Assembly: GCF_014235765.1 (NCBI RefSeq)
Contig: NZ_JACMYH010000002.1
Location: 1-64,000 of the forward strand
DNA: 64,000 nucleotides
Source of the DNA: Pseudomonas baltica
GTDB lineage: Bacteria > Pseudomonadota > Gammaproteobacteria > Pseudomonadales > Pseudomonadaceae
Reading direction: 5' to 3'
Part shown: positions 52,774 to 62,503 of the stretch, in pieces
How positions within the stretch are numbered: position 1 is the first letter of the stretch
How the letters are laid out: every line of letters starts with the position of its first letter
Notes under the pieces: model-generated
What the model was told of the DNA's origin: nothing
What the model saw: only the letters and a program-made list of their open reading frames with translations
Database searches by the model: none
Translations under genes and position numbers: made by a program

Positions 52774-54114
52774 TTATGCGGCATCGACTGTGACAGCGCC
52801 ATGCTTGCGTGGCGAGGTATGGGGCAGATGAATATCGAAGCGGCTGCCGCCCAATGGCGATACGTCGACAGTAACCTCGCCGCCCTGGCATTGAATGGCG
52901 CGCCGACTGATCGCCAAGCCAAGCCCGAAGCCCCCCGTGGCACGGTCGCGACTGCGGTCCATGCGATAGAAAGGTTCGAAGATTCGCGCTCGTTCACTGG
53001 CCGGGATGCCTATGCCGTCGTCTTCGATGCGGATCACCAGGCCGCGGTCTTGGCCGTTCATCGCCGATACCCGCACCTGATGCTGGCAGTAGCGCAAGGC
53101 ATTGCCGACAAGGTTCTGCAGGGCACGGGCGGTCAGCCTGGGATCGAACACGAACGCATCCGCGGCCAGCGCGGTATCGACGAGCAGATCCACGCCGCGC
53201 CGCTCCTGCTCTTCGATGAATCCGATCAACACGCTGTCCAGAAACGCCGCGGTATGCACGGCCTCCAGGTTGGCGCGCTCGTAAGGTGACCGCAAGCGGG
53301 TATACGACAACAGCTCGCCGACCAAGGCGTCGAGCTCTCTCACGTGACCGATCATTTGGTCGAGCCTGACGCGCGTGGAGGGCGCCAACTCATCCGAGCG
53401 AATCAGCGCCATGCCGAACTCGAGCCTGGACAGCGGCGTGCGCAGCTCATGGGAAACCGCGTTGAGCAGGTCCTGCTGCTGGGTGAGAAGCGCTTCTATG
53501 TCCTGGGCCATCTTGTCGAAGACCTGCGCCAGCTCTCCGATGTTGGAGTGCTGCGATATCTGCGTTCTTGCCCCAAGGTCGCCTTGGCCCAGGCGCATTG
53601 CGGTGAGCTTGAGGCGCTGCAGATCGCGCCAGTGCGGGCGCACCCATATCAGCAGGCAACCCAGCAGCGCCGCGCCGATGAGAATGTTCATCAGCCAGTA
53701 CATCGCATTGATATCCACCGGCGGGTCCGGCCAGATGACCTCGACCGCCACGCGCCTGGACAGCGGCGTCAGCGCGGTGCCCAGTTCGCCATAGAAGCCC
53801 ATCCGCACTGCGTTGCGTCCAAGGCTCAGGTCAGTCACTTCTTTGGCACTCAGGCGAGGATCGTCAGTGCTGATCAGGTGCAGTTCCAACGGAGCGAAAT
53901 CCGCCTGAAGCGCCTGTTCGACGTCAGCCCAGGCCGTCTCCGGAACAGCGAGGAAACGCTGCTGAATGAGCTTCAATGGCCCTCTGGCTTCTTCCATATT
54001 GTAGGTGAAATTACGCTCGTCGAACAGTTTCAGCACCGCTTCGGGAACGATGTAGAGCGCAAGCCCGTAGGTCACGAGCAAGATCAGGTAAAGGCGGGTC
54101 AGCATCTTGAACAT
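52774..54114 (-). CDS. Sensor histidine kinase (RstB-like)
   Basis: A 446-residue inner-membrane kinase. TM1 is at 6-25, a periplasmic sensor domain at 26-138, TM2 at 139-158, HAMP at about 160-210, the phospho-acceptor His222 in SHELRTPL, and a C-terminal ATPase domain with LQNLVGNALRY, EDDGIGIP and GFGLGLAI. Domain size and the short sensor fit the RstB branch. It lies 45 bases downstream of its response regulator, and the pair is divergent from an RND efflux operon. Confidence 0.9.
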   Translation of the reverse strand: MFKMLTRLYLILLVTYGLALYIVPEAVLKLFDERNFTYNMEEARGPLKLIQQRFLAVPETAWADVEQALQADFAPLELHLISTDDPRLSAKEVTDLSLGRNAVRMGFYGELGTALTPLSRRVAVEVIWPDPPVDINAMYWLMNILIGAALLGCLLIWVRPHWRDLQRLKLTAMRLGQGDLGARTQISQHSNIGELAQVFDKMAQDIEALLTQQQDLLNAVSHELRTPLSRLEFGMALIRSDELAPSTRVRLDQMIGHVRELDALVGELLSYTRLRSPYERANLEAVHTAAFLDSVLIGFIEEQERRGVDLLVDTALAADAFVFDPRLTARALQNLVGNALRYCQHQVRVSAMNGQDRGLVIRIEDDGIGIPASERARIFEPFYRMDRSRDRATGGFGLGLAISRRAIQCQGGEVTVDVSPLGGSRFDIHLPHTSPRKHGAVTVDAA

Positions 54115-54159
54115 GGTCGATCGAACTCGAAGGGTGGGGAAAACGCAGGGTCTGCAGAG

Positions 54160-54861
54160 TTACTCGTCCCACTCGCGTCGACTCAGCATGTAGCCCTTGC
54201 CCCATACCGTTTTGATGCGCTGGGGGTCGCTTGGGTTTTCTTCGAACTTGCGGCGCAACTTCGAGATGGCTACGTCGACCGACCGGTCGATGCCATTGAA
54301 CTCGATGCCCCGCAGCTCATGGATCAACTGTTCGCGGCTCAAGACTTCACCGGTGTGCCGAGCCAGGACAACCAGCAGGTTGTACTCCCCGGAAGACAGA
54401 TCGACCCGTTGCGAGCGCCATTGAACCTGGCGCTCCGCCAGGTCCAGGGTCAGTTGCCCCAGCACGATCAGCCGGGCTTCGTTGGCGGGTTCGGCATGGG
54501 CGCTGCGCCGCAACAACGTGCGAATCCGCGCAAGCAACACCCGCGGCTCGCACGGCTTGGCGACATAGTCGTCGGCGCCCGTTTCCAATCCCAGGATCTG
54601 GTCGTCGCTGTTGTGACGGGCGGTCAACATGATGATCGGCAGTTCAGCGTTGTCCTGACGGATCAGGCGGCAGACCTGCAGCCCATCGATGCCTGGAATC
54701 ATCAGGTCCAGTACGACCAGATCAGGCGCGTGCCGGCGCATGGCGGCCAGGACGTGGTCGCCGCGATGAACGACGCTGACGTCGTAGTCGGATCGTTGCA
54801 GATAACTCGCGATCAGCTCGGCCAGCTCTTCGTCGTCCTCCACCAGCAGGATTCTAGTCAT
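54160..54861 (-). CDS. OmpR/PhoB family response regulator (RstA-like)
   Basis: A 233-residue regulator. The receiver domain has the acidic pair in LLVEDDEE and phospho-acceptor Asp52 in VVLDLMIPG, Thr/Lys in MLTARHN and AKPCEP. The C-terminal winged helix contains LSSGEYNLLVVLARH and FNGIDRSVDVAISKLRRK. It probably controls the adjacent efflux genes and its own operon, whose start signals share a 150-base gap containing direct repeats. Confidence 0.92.
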   Translation of the reverse strand: MTRILLVEDDEELAELIASYLQRSDYDVSVVHRGDHVLAAMRRHAPDLVVLDLMIPGIDGLQVCRLIRQDNAELPIIMLTARHNSDDQILGLETGADDYVAKPCEPRVLLARIRTLLRRSAHAEPANEARLIVLGQLTLDLAERQVQWRSQRVDLSSGEYNLLVVLARHTGEVLSREQLIHELRGIEFNGIDRSVDVAISKLRRKFEENPSDPQRIKTVWGKGYMLSRREWDE

Positions 54862-54923
54862 GTCGATTCAGCCAGCTTGGAAAGCGATAGCATAACCAAC
54901 GAAGACGTCGGCAGTGCGGTGGC

Positions 54924-54959
54924 TTGACACTCCTTAACAACTTCCAACACTTCTTTACA
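54924..54959 (+). promoter_or_regulatory. -35 box and direct repeats upstream of the RND operon
   Basis: TTGACA (54924) is a consensus -35 without a clear -10. Two direct repeats, CTTAACAACTT (54933) and CTTTACAAGTA (54953), lie 20 bases apart and match at 8 of 11 positions, as expected for a dimeric OmpR-type regulator binding two turns of DNA. Confidence 0.5.
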
Positions 54960-55011
54960 AGTATCGAGGGCAAGTGCCGCTAGCATGGGCGACCTTTCAG
55001 GGAACCCCATC

Positions 55012-56175
55012 ATGTCTTCGCCATTTCGTCCTGCTTGCTGTCGCCTGTTTTCATGCCTTGGTTTTCTGCTGTTGGCTGCGTGTGGCGAGCCTGCGGCGCC
55101 TGAACAGGCACCGCCGCCCGCAGTGACCGTCGAATCGGTAAAGCCTGAAGCGCTGACGCTCACCACCGAACTGAACGGGCGTCTGGTTTCCCCGCGCACG
55201 GCCGAGGTTCGTGCCAGGGTCGCAGGCATCGTCCTCAAGCGTGTCTATCGCGAGGGCAGCGACGTGAAGCAGGGCGACGTGCTGTTTCTCATCGACCCGG
55301 AGCCTCTGCAAGCCGAAGTCGAGAGTGCGCAAGCCGGTGTGAAAAAAGCCGAGGCCAATCTCTACCAGACCCGCTTGCAAACCGAGCGCTACCAAGAGCT
55401 GGTGAAGATAAACGCAGTGAGCCGCCAGGAGGCGGAAAACGCCCGTGCGGGCTTTCTGCAGTCTGAAGCCGACGTTGCTTCAGCACGTGCGACGTTGAAG
55501 AGGGCCCGCTTGAATCTGGGCTATGCCACGGTGACCGCGCCCATCCACGGACGTATCGGCAAGGCGTTGGTCACCGAAGGGGCACTGGTGGGGCAGGGCG
55601 ATACCACCGCACTCGCCACGATTCAGCAGCTTGAACCCATTTATGCCGACATCAACCAGTCAACGCGGCAGATCAGCCAGTTGCGTAAGGCACTGCAGGG
55701 TGGACGGCTGCAGGCGTTAGCGAAGCCCCAGATAAGCGCCACCCTGATCCAGGAGGACGGCACGCCTTACCCACTCAAGGGCGTGCTGCTGTTCTCGGAT
55801 CTGGCGGTTGATCAAAGCACTGGGCAGATCACCTTGCGCAGCGAGTTTCCCAATCCACAGAAATTGCTGTTGCCGGGCAGCTTCATCCGCGTCCAACTGG
55901 ATCAGGCCCATGATGCGGACGGCATCACGGTGCCTCAGCGCGCCGTGCAGCGTGATGCGGCGGGCAAGGCGATCGTGCTGATCGTCGATGCCCAAGGCAA
56001 GGTCCAAGAGCGCGAGATCGAGGTCAATGGCGTCAAAGACCATCGCTGGGTCGTGCAGAACGGGTTGAGCGCCGGCGAGCGGGTTGTCATCGAGGGCTTG
56101 CAGCATGTTCAACCCGGCATGGCGGTGACTGTGCAGGACGTGGGCAATGGGACCGATTCCGGGGAACAACGCTGA
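55012..56175 (+). CDS. RND efflux periplasmic adaptor lipoprotein
   Basis: A 387-residue membrane fusion protein with a lipoprotein signal (LLLAAC, Cys24). Domains follow the usual order: lipoyl half (VRARVAGIVLKRVYREGSDV), a coiled hairpin (about residues 95-160), second lipoyl half (GYATVTAPIHGRIG), beta-barrel and membrane-proximal domain. Its stop overlaps the pump start by one base (TGATG). It links the pump to an outer-membrane channel that is not encoded here. The start at 55012 has AGGGA upstream. Confidence 0.92.
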   Translation: MSSPFRPACCRLFSCLGFLLLAACGEPAAPEQAPPPAVTVESVKPEALTLTTELNGRLVSPRTAEVRARVAGIVLKRVYREGSDVKQGDVLFLIDPEPLQAEVESAQAGVKKAEANLYQTRLQTERYQELVKINAVSRQEAENARAGFLQSEADVASARATLKRARLNLGYATVTAPIHGRIGKALVTEGALVGQGDTTALATIQQLEPIYADINQSTRQISQLRKALQGGRLQALAKPQISATLIQEDGTPYPLKGVLLFSDLAVDQSTGQITLRSEFPNPQKLLLPGSFIRVQLDQAHDADGITVPQRAVQRDAAGKAIVLIVDAQGKVQEREIEVNGVKDHRWVVQNGLSAGERVVIEGLQHVQPGMAVTVQDVGNGTDSGEQR

Positions 56176-59100
56176 TGGCTCCGTTCTTCATCGACCGTCC
56201 GGTGTTCGCCTGGGTCATTGCGCTGTTCATCGTGCTGGCCGGCCTGTTGGCCATCCCCAACCTGCCGGTGGCGCAGTACCCCAGTGTGGCTCCGCCGCAG
56301 ATCGAGCTGACGGCGACCTACCCGGGCGCGTCGGCGCAGACCATCGACGAAACCGTGGTCAGTCTGATCGAGCAAGAGCTCAATGGGGTCAATCACCTGC
56401 TGTATTTCAGCTCCAGCAGTAGCCAGGGTACGGCGACCTTGACCATCACCTTCCAGCCGGGCACCGACCCTGAGCTGGCGAAGGTCGATGTGCAGAACCG
56501 TTTGAAGGTGGTAGAGCCGCGCTTGCCCCGCGCCGTGACGCAACAGGGCCTGCAGATCGAAGAAACTTCCGCGGGCTTTCTGATGATCGCCACGTTGAGC
56601 TCGATCGACGGGCGTCTGGACGAGATTGCCTTGAGCGACTATCTGGCGCGTAACGTGGTCAACGAGATCAAGCGTCTGGATGGGGTCGGCAAGGCTCAGC
56701 TGTTCGGCTCCGAGCGTGCCATGCGCATCTGGGTGGATCCGCAGAAGCTGGTGGCCTTCCAGCTGACCCCGGCCGATGTCAGCCAGGCCATCGCCGAGCA
56801 GAACGTGCAGGTGTCGGCCGGCAGCATCGGTGACCTGCCCAGCTCGACCGATCAGGAGCTGACGGCCACGGTCATGGTCAAGGGGCAGCTGAGCACGCCG
56901 GATGAATTCGCCTCCATCGTGCTCAAGGCAAGCCCGAATGGCGCCAACGTGACCGTGGGTGATGTTGCACGGGTGGAAGTCGGTGGCCAGAGCTACAACT
57001 TCGGCACACGCCTGGATGGCAATGCGTCCGTGGCCGTAGGGGTGCAGCTGGCCCCTGCTGGCAACGCCATGAGCACTGCCACTCAGGTGCGTGCCAAGCT
57101 CGACGAACTGTCGAAGTTCTTCCCGGCCGGGGTCAAGTACGACATTCCGTACGACACCTCACCCTTCGTCAAAGTCTCGATCACCAAAGTCATCCACACC
57201 TTGCTTGAGGCCATGGCACTGGTCTTCGTGGTGATGTTCGTGTTCCTGCAGAACATCCGCTACACGCTGATTCCTGCCCTGGTCGTACCTGTGGCGCTGA
57301 TGGGTACCTTTGCGGTGATGTTTTTGCTCGGCTTTTCCATCAACGTGCTGACCCTGTTCGGCATGGTGCTGGCCATCGGTATTCTGGTGGACGATGCCAT
57401 CGTGGTGGTGGAAAACGTCGAACGTTTGATGGTGCAGGAGGGCTTGTCGCCCAGGGATGCCACCCGCAAGGCCATGACCGAGATCAGCAGCGCTATCATT
57501 GGCATAACACTGGTGCTGACGGCCGTGTTCATTCCCATGGCGTTCATGCCGGGATCGGTCGGCGTGATCTATCAGCAATTCTCGATCTCGATGGCAGTGG
57601 CCATCATCTTCTCGGCGTTCCTGGCCCTGAGCCTCACGCCGGCATTGTGCGCCACGCTGCTCAAACCCATCGCCGAGGGTGCCCACCACGAGAAGAAGGG
57701 ATTCTTCGGCTGGTTCAACCGCAGGTTCGAACGCGCCAGCAAGCGCTACGAGGGCTGGGTGCGCGGCGCGGTGCGCCGAGTGGGCCGATACATGCTGGTG
57801 TTCGTGATGCTGGTCGGCATCCTGGTCTTGCTGTTCAACCGCTTGCCCTCATCTTTCCTGCCCGTCGAGGATCAGGGCTACACCATCACTGACATACAGC
57901 TGCCACCGGGTGCCAGCCAGAACCGGACCATTGCCGTGGCCAAACAGATCGAGGCGCACAATGCCCAGGAGCCCGGTGTCGCCAACACCGTGATGATTCT
58001 GGGTTTCAGTTTTTCCGGCAGCGGGCAGAACGCGGCGTTGGCGTTCACCACCCTCAAGGACTGGTCGCAGCGTTCCGCCGAAGACTCCGCGCAAGCGATT
58101 GCCGATCGCGCCAGCGCGGTGTTTTCCGGCTTGAAGGACGCCATCGCGTTCAGCCTGCTGCCGCCTCCGGTGGAAGGGCTGGGCACCTCCGGCGGTTTTG
58201 AAGTGCGCTTGCAAGACCGGGGTGCGCAAGGCTATGCCGCGCTTCAGCAGGCGCGCGATGAGCTGCTGGGCAAGGCCACGTCCAGCCCGTTGCTGCAAAG
58301 CGTACGCGAGGCCTCCCTGGCGGAAACGCCGCAGATCGACATCGAGATCGATCGTGTGCAAGCCAACGCAATGGGCATCTCCTTTGCCGATATTGCCAGC
58401 GTATTGTCCACATCCCTGGGCTCGGCCTACGTCAACGATTTTCCCAACCAGGGGCGCATGCAGCAGGTCATTGTGCAGAGCGAGGGCGAGCGCCGTCAGC
58501 AGATCGAAGACGTGCTGCGACTTGAAGTGAAAAACAGCCAGGGCCGAATGGTGCCCGTGTCGGCGTTCGCCACGGCGAACTGGACCCGGGGGCCGGCACA
58601 ACTCAACCGTTACAACGGCTACCCTTCGGTGAGTCTGTCGGGCGAGCCTTCGGCCGGGCACAGTACCGGCCAGGCGATGGAAGAAATGGAACGGCTGGCC
58701 GCAAATTTGCCGAAGGGTTTCGCCCTGGAGTGGACGGGCCTGTCACTTCAGGAACGGATCTCCGGAGGGCAGGCGCCGTTGCTTTTGGGCCTTTCGATGA
58801 TCGTGGTGTTCCTGTGTCTGGCGGCGCTGTACGAAAGCTGGGCGATCCCTGCCGCTGTGCTGCTGGTCGTGCCGCTGGGTATCATCGGCGCCGTGCTGGC
58901 GGTGACCCTGCGCGGCATGCCGAACGATGTCTTCTTCAAGGTCGGGTTGATCACCATCATTGGCCTTTCAGCGAAGAACGCGATCCTGATCATCGAGTTT
59001 GCCAAGCACCTACACGAGCAAGGCATGGGCCGCGTCGAGGCGGCGATCCGCGCCGCGCGTCTGCGCCTGCGACCGATCATCATGACCTCGCTGGCGTTCA

Positions 59101-59312
59101 TTCTGGGCGTCGTGCCGCTGGTGTTCGCGACGGGGGCCAGTTCTGCCAGCCAGCAGGCCATTGGTACAGGGGTGATAGGGGGCATGCTCACCGCTACCCT
59201 GGCGATCATTTTCGTACCGGTGTTTTTCGTTCTGGTGATGGGGCTGGTGGAGCGCATCCAAGGTCGTTCAGCCGCATGCCGCGCTGCAGACGGCGCCTGG
59301 GAGCCCAAATGA
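56175..59312 (+). CDS. RND multidrug efflux permease (HAE1 type)
   Basis: A 1045-residue inner-membrane proton-driven exporter with 12 helices and two large periplasmic loops. The start APFFIDRPVFAWVIALF, the proton-relay pair in GILVDDAIVVVENVER (TM4) and the Lys of LSAKNAILIIEFAK (TM10) identify the HAE1 drug-efflux type. Sequence is closest by memory to MexD-like pumps. Substrates cannot be deduced. No OprM/OprJ-type gene follows within the next 5 kb, so it likely borrows an outer-membrane channel. Confidence 0.94.
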   Translation: MAPFFIDRPVFAWVIALFIVLAGLLAIPNLPVAQYPSVAPPQIELTATYPGASAQTIDETVVSLIEQELNGVNHLLYFSSSSSQGTATLTITFQPGTDPELAKVDVQNRLKVVEPRLPRAVTQQGLQIEETSAGFLMIATLSSIDGRLDEIALSDYLARNVVNEIKRLDGVGKAQLFGSERAMRIWVDPQKLVAFQLTPADVSQAIAEQNVQVSAGSIGDLPSSTDQELTATVMVKGQLSTPDEFASIVLKASPNGANVTVGDVARVEVGGQSYNFGTRLDGNASVAVGVQLAPAGNAMSTATQVRAKLDELSKFFPAGVKYDIPYDTSPFVKVSITKVIHTLLEAMALVFVVMFVFLQNIRYTLIPALVVPVALMGTFAVMFLLGFSINVLTLFGMVLAIGILVDDAIVVVENVERLMVQEGLSPRDATRKAMTEISSAIIGITLVLTAVFIPMAFMPGSVGVIYQQFSISMAVAIIFSAFLALSLTPALCATLLKPIAEGAHHEKKGFFGWFNRRFERASKRYEGWVRGAVRRVGRYMLVFVMLVGILVLLFNRLPSSFLPVEDQGYTITDIQLPPGASQNRTIAVAKQIEAHNAQEPGVANTVMILGFSFSGSGQNAALAFTTLKDWSQRSAEDSAQAIADRASAVFSGLKDAIAFSLLPPPVEGLGTSGGFEVRLQDRGAQGYAALQQARDELLGKATSSPLLQSVREASLAETPQIDIEIDRVQANAMGISFADIASVLSTSLGSAYVNDFPNQGRMQQVIVQSEGERRQQIEDVLRLEVKNSQGRMVPVSAFATANWTRGPAQLNRYNGYPSVSLSGEPSAGHSTGQAMEEMERLAANLPKGFALEWTGLSLQERISGGQAPLLLGLSMIVVFLCLAALYESWAIPAAVLLVVPLGIIGAVLAVTLRGMPNDVFFKVGLITIIGLSAKNAILIIEFAKHLHEQGMGRVEAAIRAARLRLRPIIMTSLAFILGVVPLVFATGASSASQQAIGTGVIGGMLTATLAIIFVPVFFVLVMGLVERIQGRSAACRAADGAWEPK

Positions 59313-59328
59313 GCCCCCGGCTTCGAAC

Positions 59329-59475
59329 CTAGCCAACCGACTTCAAAGGGATCGGCCCCTGAAGGCGATCGAGCATGGTATCGAAGTACCAGTCATGGAA
59401 CTGGCAAACGCCGGTTTCAGCCGTTTCGGGGCAGGCGGTTGCGCGGTATACGACTGCGCACTGCGGGTCAGCCAC
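59329..59475 (-). CDS. Possible small protein or gene remnant
   Basis: The frame is open from an upstream stop at 59509-59511 to the TAG at 59329, and the predicted 48 residues have three Cys and a natural-looking composition (CQFHDWYFDTMLDRLQGP inside it). The start could be the GTG at 59475; a weak AGGA lies 14 bases upstream. It is the only protein-like signal in the 391-base gap 59313-59703. It may be a real microprotein or the 3' relic of a larger gene. Confidence 0.3.
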   Translation of the reverse strand: MADPQCAVVYRATACPETAETGVCQFHDWYFDTMLDRLQGPIPLKSVG

Positions 59476-59703
59476 CTTGGCTGCTTGATCCTGACGGGTG
59501 TGTCCAGTCTACGGACAAGCCCATGGCGCAAGAATCTACATTTTCGCCGGGCTTAGGATGATCCAGGGTTATCAGCGCCGGGCTGCCCGACGAAGGTTGC
59601 CGACCCGCTCCACGCACGAGTCGCGTTGTGTCATGTCATGCGCCGACCCTGCGTAAGCCGTTACCATGGCCACTGTCTGTCGATTCAAAGGAAATCCTGC
59701 CCC

Positions 59704-61350
59704 ATGCAAACCGCCTACACCGTGCTGATCCTGCTCATGCTGGTCGGCGTTTCGCGGTTGGTCGCCCGCGTCATTCCCCTGCCATTGCCACTTTTGCAGA
59801 TCGCCGCCGGGGCGATTCTCGCCTGGCCGACCCTGGGCCTGCACGTCGCACTGGAGCCCGAGCTGTTCCTGTTTCTGTTCCTGCCGCCGCTGCTGTTCTC
59901 CGATGGTTGGCGCATCCCCAAGCGTGACCTGTGGCATTACCGCGGCCCTGTGCTGATGCTGGCGGTGGGTCTGGTGCTGTTCACGGTGCTGGGCGCCGGG
60001 TACTTCATCCATTGGCTGCTGCCCGACATTCCGCTGCCGGTGGCGTTTGCTTTGGCCGCCGTGCTTTCACCTACCGATGCGGTGGCAGTATCGGCCATCG
60101 CTCAGGACCGCTTGCCGACACCCTTGATGCGCATCCTTCAGGGCGAGGCACTGATGAACGACGCATCGGGCCTGGTGACCTTCAAGTTCGCCTTGGCAGC
60201 AGCGATCACCGGGGTATTCTCCCTGGCCGATGCCAGCGTGACGTTCGTTCTGGTCGCGGTCGGTGGCCTGGCATTGGGCGTGCTGCTGAGCTGGGTGGTA
60301 GGGCGTCTGCGCGTGTGGATGATCGCCCGTGGCTGGGACGATCCAGCCACGCACGTGGTGTTCATGCTGCTGCTGCCGTTCGCCGCCTATGTGCTGGCCG
60401 AGCGCCTGGGAGCTTCGGGTATCCTCAGCGCAGTGGCCGCCGGCATGATGCAGAGCTGGCTCGACTTGCTGCCTCGGCAGACGCGCACGCGCATCCTCAA
60501 CCGTAGCGTCTGGGCCTTGCTGGAGTTCGCCTTCAACGGTCTGATCTTCTTGCTGCTGGGTCTGCAGTTGCCGGACATCGTCAAGGCGGTGATCAGCCAC
60601 GAACCCACGCTGTGGCCAGCCTTGTCGTGGCGCTGCCTGGAAGTGCTGGCGATCTTCGGCATCCTGCTGTTGCTGCGCTTCGTCTGGGTCCAGAGCACCT
60701 GGCGGGCGATATCGTGGGTACGTCGCCTGCGCGGCAAGACCACCATCACCCGCCTGCCGGACGCACGCTCCTGCGCCTTGCTGACCCTGGGCGGCGTGCG
60801 TGGCGCGGTGACCTTGGCCGGTGTCATGTCGGTGCCCTTGCTGATGGCGCCCGGCCAGACCTTTCCCCAGCGTGACCTGCTGATCTTCATCGCCGCCGGT
60901 GTCATCCTGCTCTCGCTGGTAGTGGCCTGCATCGCTTTGCCGCTGTTGTTGCGCGGAGTCGCCGCCAGCGATGACCAGAGTGCGCGCCAAGAAGTGCGCG
61001 ATGCCTGGCGCTACACCGCCGAATCGGCCATCCGTTCGCTGGAAGAGGAAGACCAGGCGCAGAAGGCCACCGAACAGGACGCCAGCCAGGCCGCACTGGC
61101 AACCGAACTCAAGGCGCGCATCATGTCCGAGTACCGGCAGCAGTTGGCGGTGTTCGAAGACTCCGCCGAAGCCCAGGCGCTGGCCCGGCAGATGGACCAA
61201 CTGGAACGCCACCTGCGCATCAAGGCCCTGCGTGCGCAACGCCTGGCGTTGTATGAAATGCGTCGACAACGCAAGATCGGCGACGACGTCGTGCGCGAAG
61301 TGCTGGCCGAACTGGACATGAACGAGGCGAATCTGGGCCGTGGGCGCTGA
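59704..61350 (+). CDS. CPA1 family sodium/proton antiporter
   Basis: A 548-residue inner-membrane antiporter with about twelve helices and a 130-residue cytoplasmic C-terminal tail (from about 420) that is Glu/Gln-rich and helical. Ion-binding residues are in LSPTDAVAVSAI (Asp near 125) and GEALMNDASGLVTFKFA (Asn-Asp near 153). It exchanges Na+ or K+ for protons in pH and salt homeostasis. The start at 59704 lies 12 bases after AAGGAAA. It stands alone between the RND pump and a LysR gene. Confidence 0.92.
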   Translation: MQTAYTVLILLMLVGVSRLVARVIPLPLPLLQIAAGAILAWPTLGLHVALEPELFLFLFLPPLLFSDGWRIPKRDLWHYRGPVLMLAVGLVLFTVLGAGYFIHWLLPDIPLPVAFALAAVLSPTDAVAVSAIAQDRLPTPLMRILQGEALMNDASGLVTFKFALAAAITGVFSLADASVTFVLVAVGGLALGVLLSWVVGRLRVWMIARGWDDPATHVVFMLLLPFAAYVLAERLGASGILSAVAAGMMQSWLDLLPRQTRTRILNRSVWALLEFAFNGLIFLLLGLQLPDIVKAVISHEPTLWPALSWRCLEVLAIFGILLLLRFVWVQSTWRAISWVRRLRGKTTITRLPDARSCALLTLGGVRGAVTLAGVMSVPLLMAPGQTFPQRDLLIFIAAGVILLSLVVACIALPLLLRGVAASDDQSARQEVRDAWRYTAESAIRSLEEEDQAQKATEQDASQAALATELKARIMSEYRQQLAVFEDSAEAQALARQMDQLERHLRIKALRAQRLALYEMRRQRKIGDDVVREVLAELDMNEANLGRGR

Positions 61351-61481
61351 GCGTTGGCCGCAGAGTCGAGCCGCCGCTGCGGTGTAACCTCGAGGCCCGG
61401 GCCTGGCCATCGACAGAACCTGGCGCCATGTCACCCTGCGGACAACCCAATCTCGCTGCATTGCAAGGAACCCGGCCACTC

Positions 61482-62351
61482 ATGCTCAGTGCAGAACTCA
61501 AGGCTTTCTACACCGTCGCGCTTCTAGGCAGCGTCACCCAGGCCGCCAAGAAGCTTGGCTTGAGCCAGCCGACGGTCACCACGCAGATTCGGCAACTGGA
61601 GAGCCGCTACGCCGTGGAATTGTTCTATCGGGGAGGGCGTCGTTTGACTGTCAGCGACGAGGGTGCCCGGCTGTTGCCCAAGGTCAAGGCGCTGTTGCAG
61701 CATGAGGCAGATATCGAGTTTCATTTGCGAAACTGCGGCCAGGCCCTTGGCGCATTGAGGATCGGAGCGACGGCGCCTTACTATATCCTCGATCTCATCA
61801 AGTCATTTCGCGAGCGGCTGCCACACATCGATGTGTCGGTGCAGATCGGCAACTCCCAGGATGTACTCGAGGCGCTCGAAGACTACCGGGTCGACCTGGC
61901 GGCCTCCTCGCAATGGCTCGACGACCCTCGCCTGATGCACCTGGTGCTGGGCACCGATCCTTTGGTACTGGCCGTTCACAAGCAGCACCCGCTGGCTGTG
62001 CAACAATGTGTACCGCCCAGCGCGCTGGCGGGCCAATGCCTGTTGATGCGCGAACATGGCTCGACCACCAGAACCTTGACCGAGCAGTTTTTGAACACCC
62101 ATCAGGTTCGCCCAGGCATCGAGCTGGAAATCGGCAGCCGGGAATCCATCCGCGAAGCCGTTCTGCGCAATATCGGCGTGAGCTTGATCGCTCGCCAGGA
62201 AGTGCCCGTCAACCCGGATCTGCGGATCATTGCTATAGAAGGCGCGCCGCAGATCGCCGAGTATCTGTATTGCCTCAAGGACCGCAGGCAGGCCCGTTTG
62301 CCAGCGGCTTTTCTCGACGTCGCTCGCGACAGCGTCGCGCGTCAGACGTAG
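61482..62351 (+). CDS. LysR family regulator of an aminoethylphosphonate-type transport locus
   Basis: A 289-residue regulator. The helix-turn-helix includes GSVTQAAKKLGLSQPTVTTQIRQLE, and the effector domain begins near 90. I start it at MLSAELKAFY (61482). It lies 152 bases upstream of a co-directional ABC operon annotated by similarity as 2-aminoethylphosphonate uptake, and in Pseudomonas such loci commonly have a neighbouring LysR. Control of that operon is therefore likely but inferred. Confidence 0.87.
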   Translation: MLSAELKAFYTVALLGSVTQAAKKLGLSQPTVTTQIRQLESRYAVELFYRGGRRLTVSDEGARLLPKVKALLQHEADIEFHLRNCGQALGALRIGATAPYYILDLIKSFRERLPHIDVSVQIGNSQDVLEALEDYRVDLAASSQWLDDPRLMHLVLGTDPLVLAVHKQHPLAVQQCVPPSALAGQCLLMREHGSTTRTLTEQFLNTHQVRPGIELEIGSRESIREAVLRNIGVSLIARQEVPVNPDLRIIAIEGAPQIAEYLYCLKDRRQARLPAAFLDVARDSVARQT

Positions 62352-62503
62352 CCGTCCTGGAGACTGGGCAAATTCACCAATAGGACTATCGCCAGCTTTT
62401 GGCTATCTGCCACATCGTCGTCGCAATAACGCCCTAGCATTGCCTCATCGACACGCATGCCGCACTCCACAGGCGGCGCGTGCTCCACTTGATGAGGTGC
62501 CCC

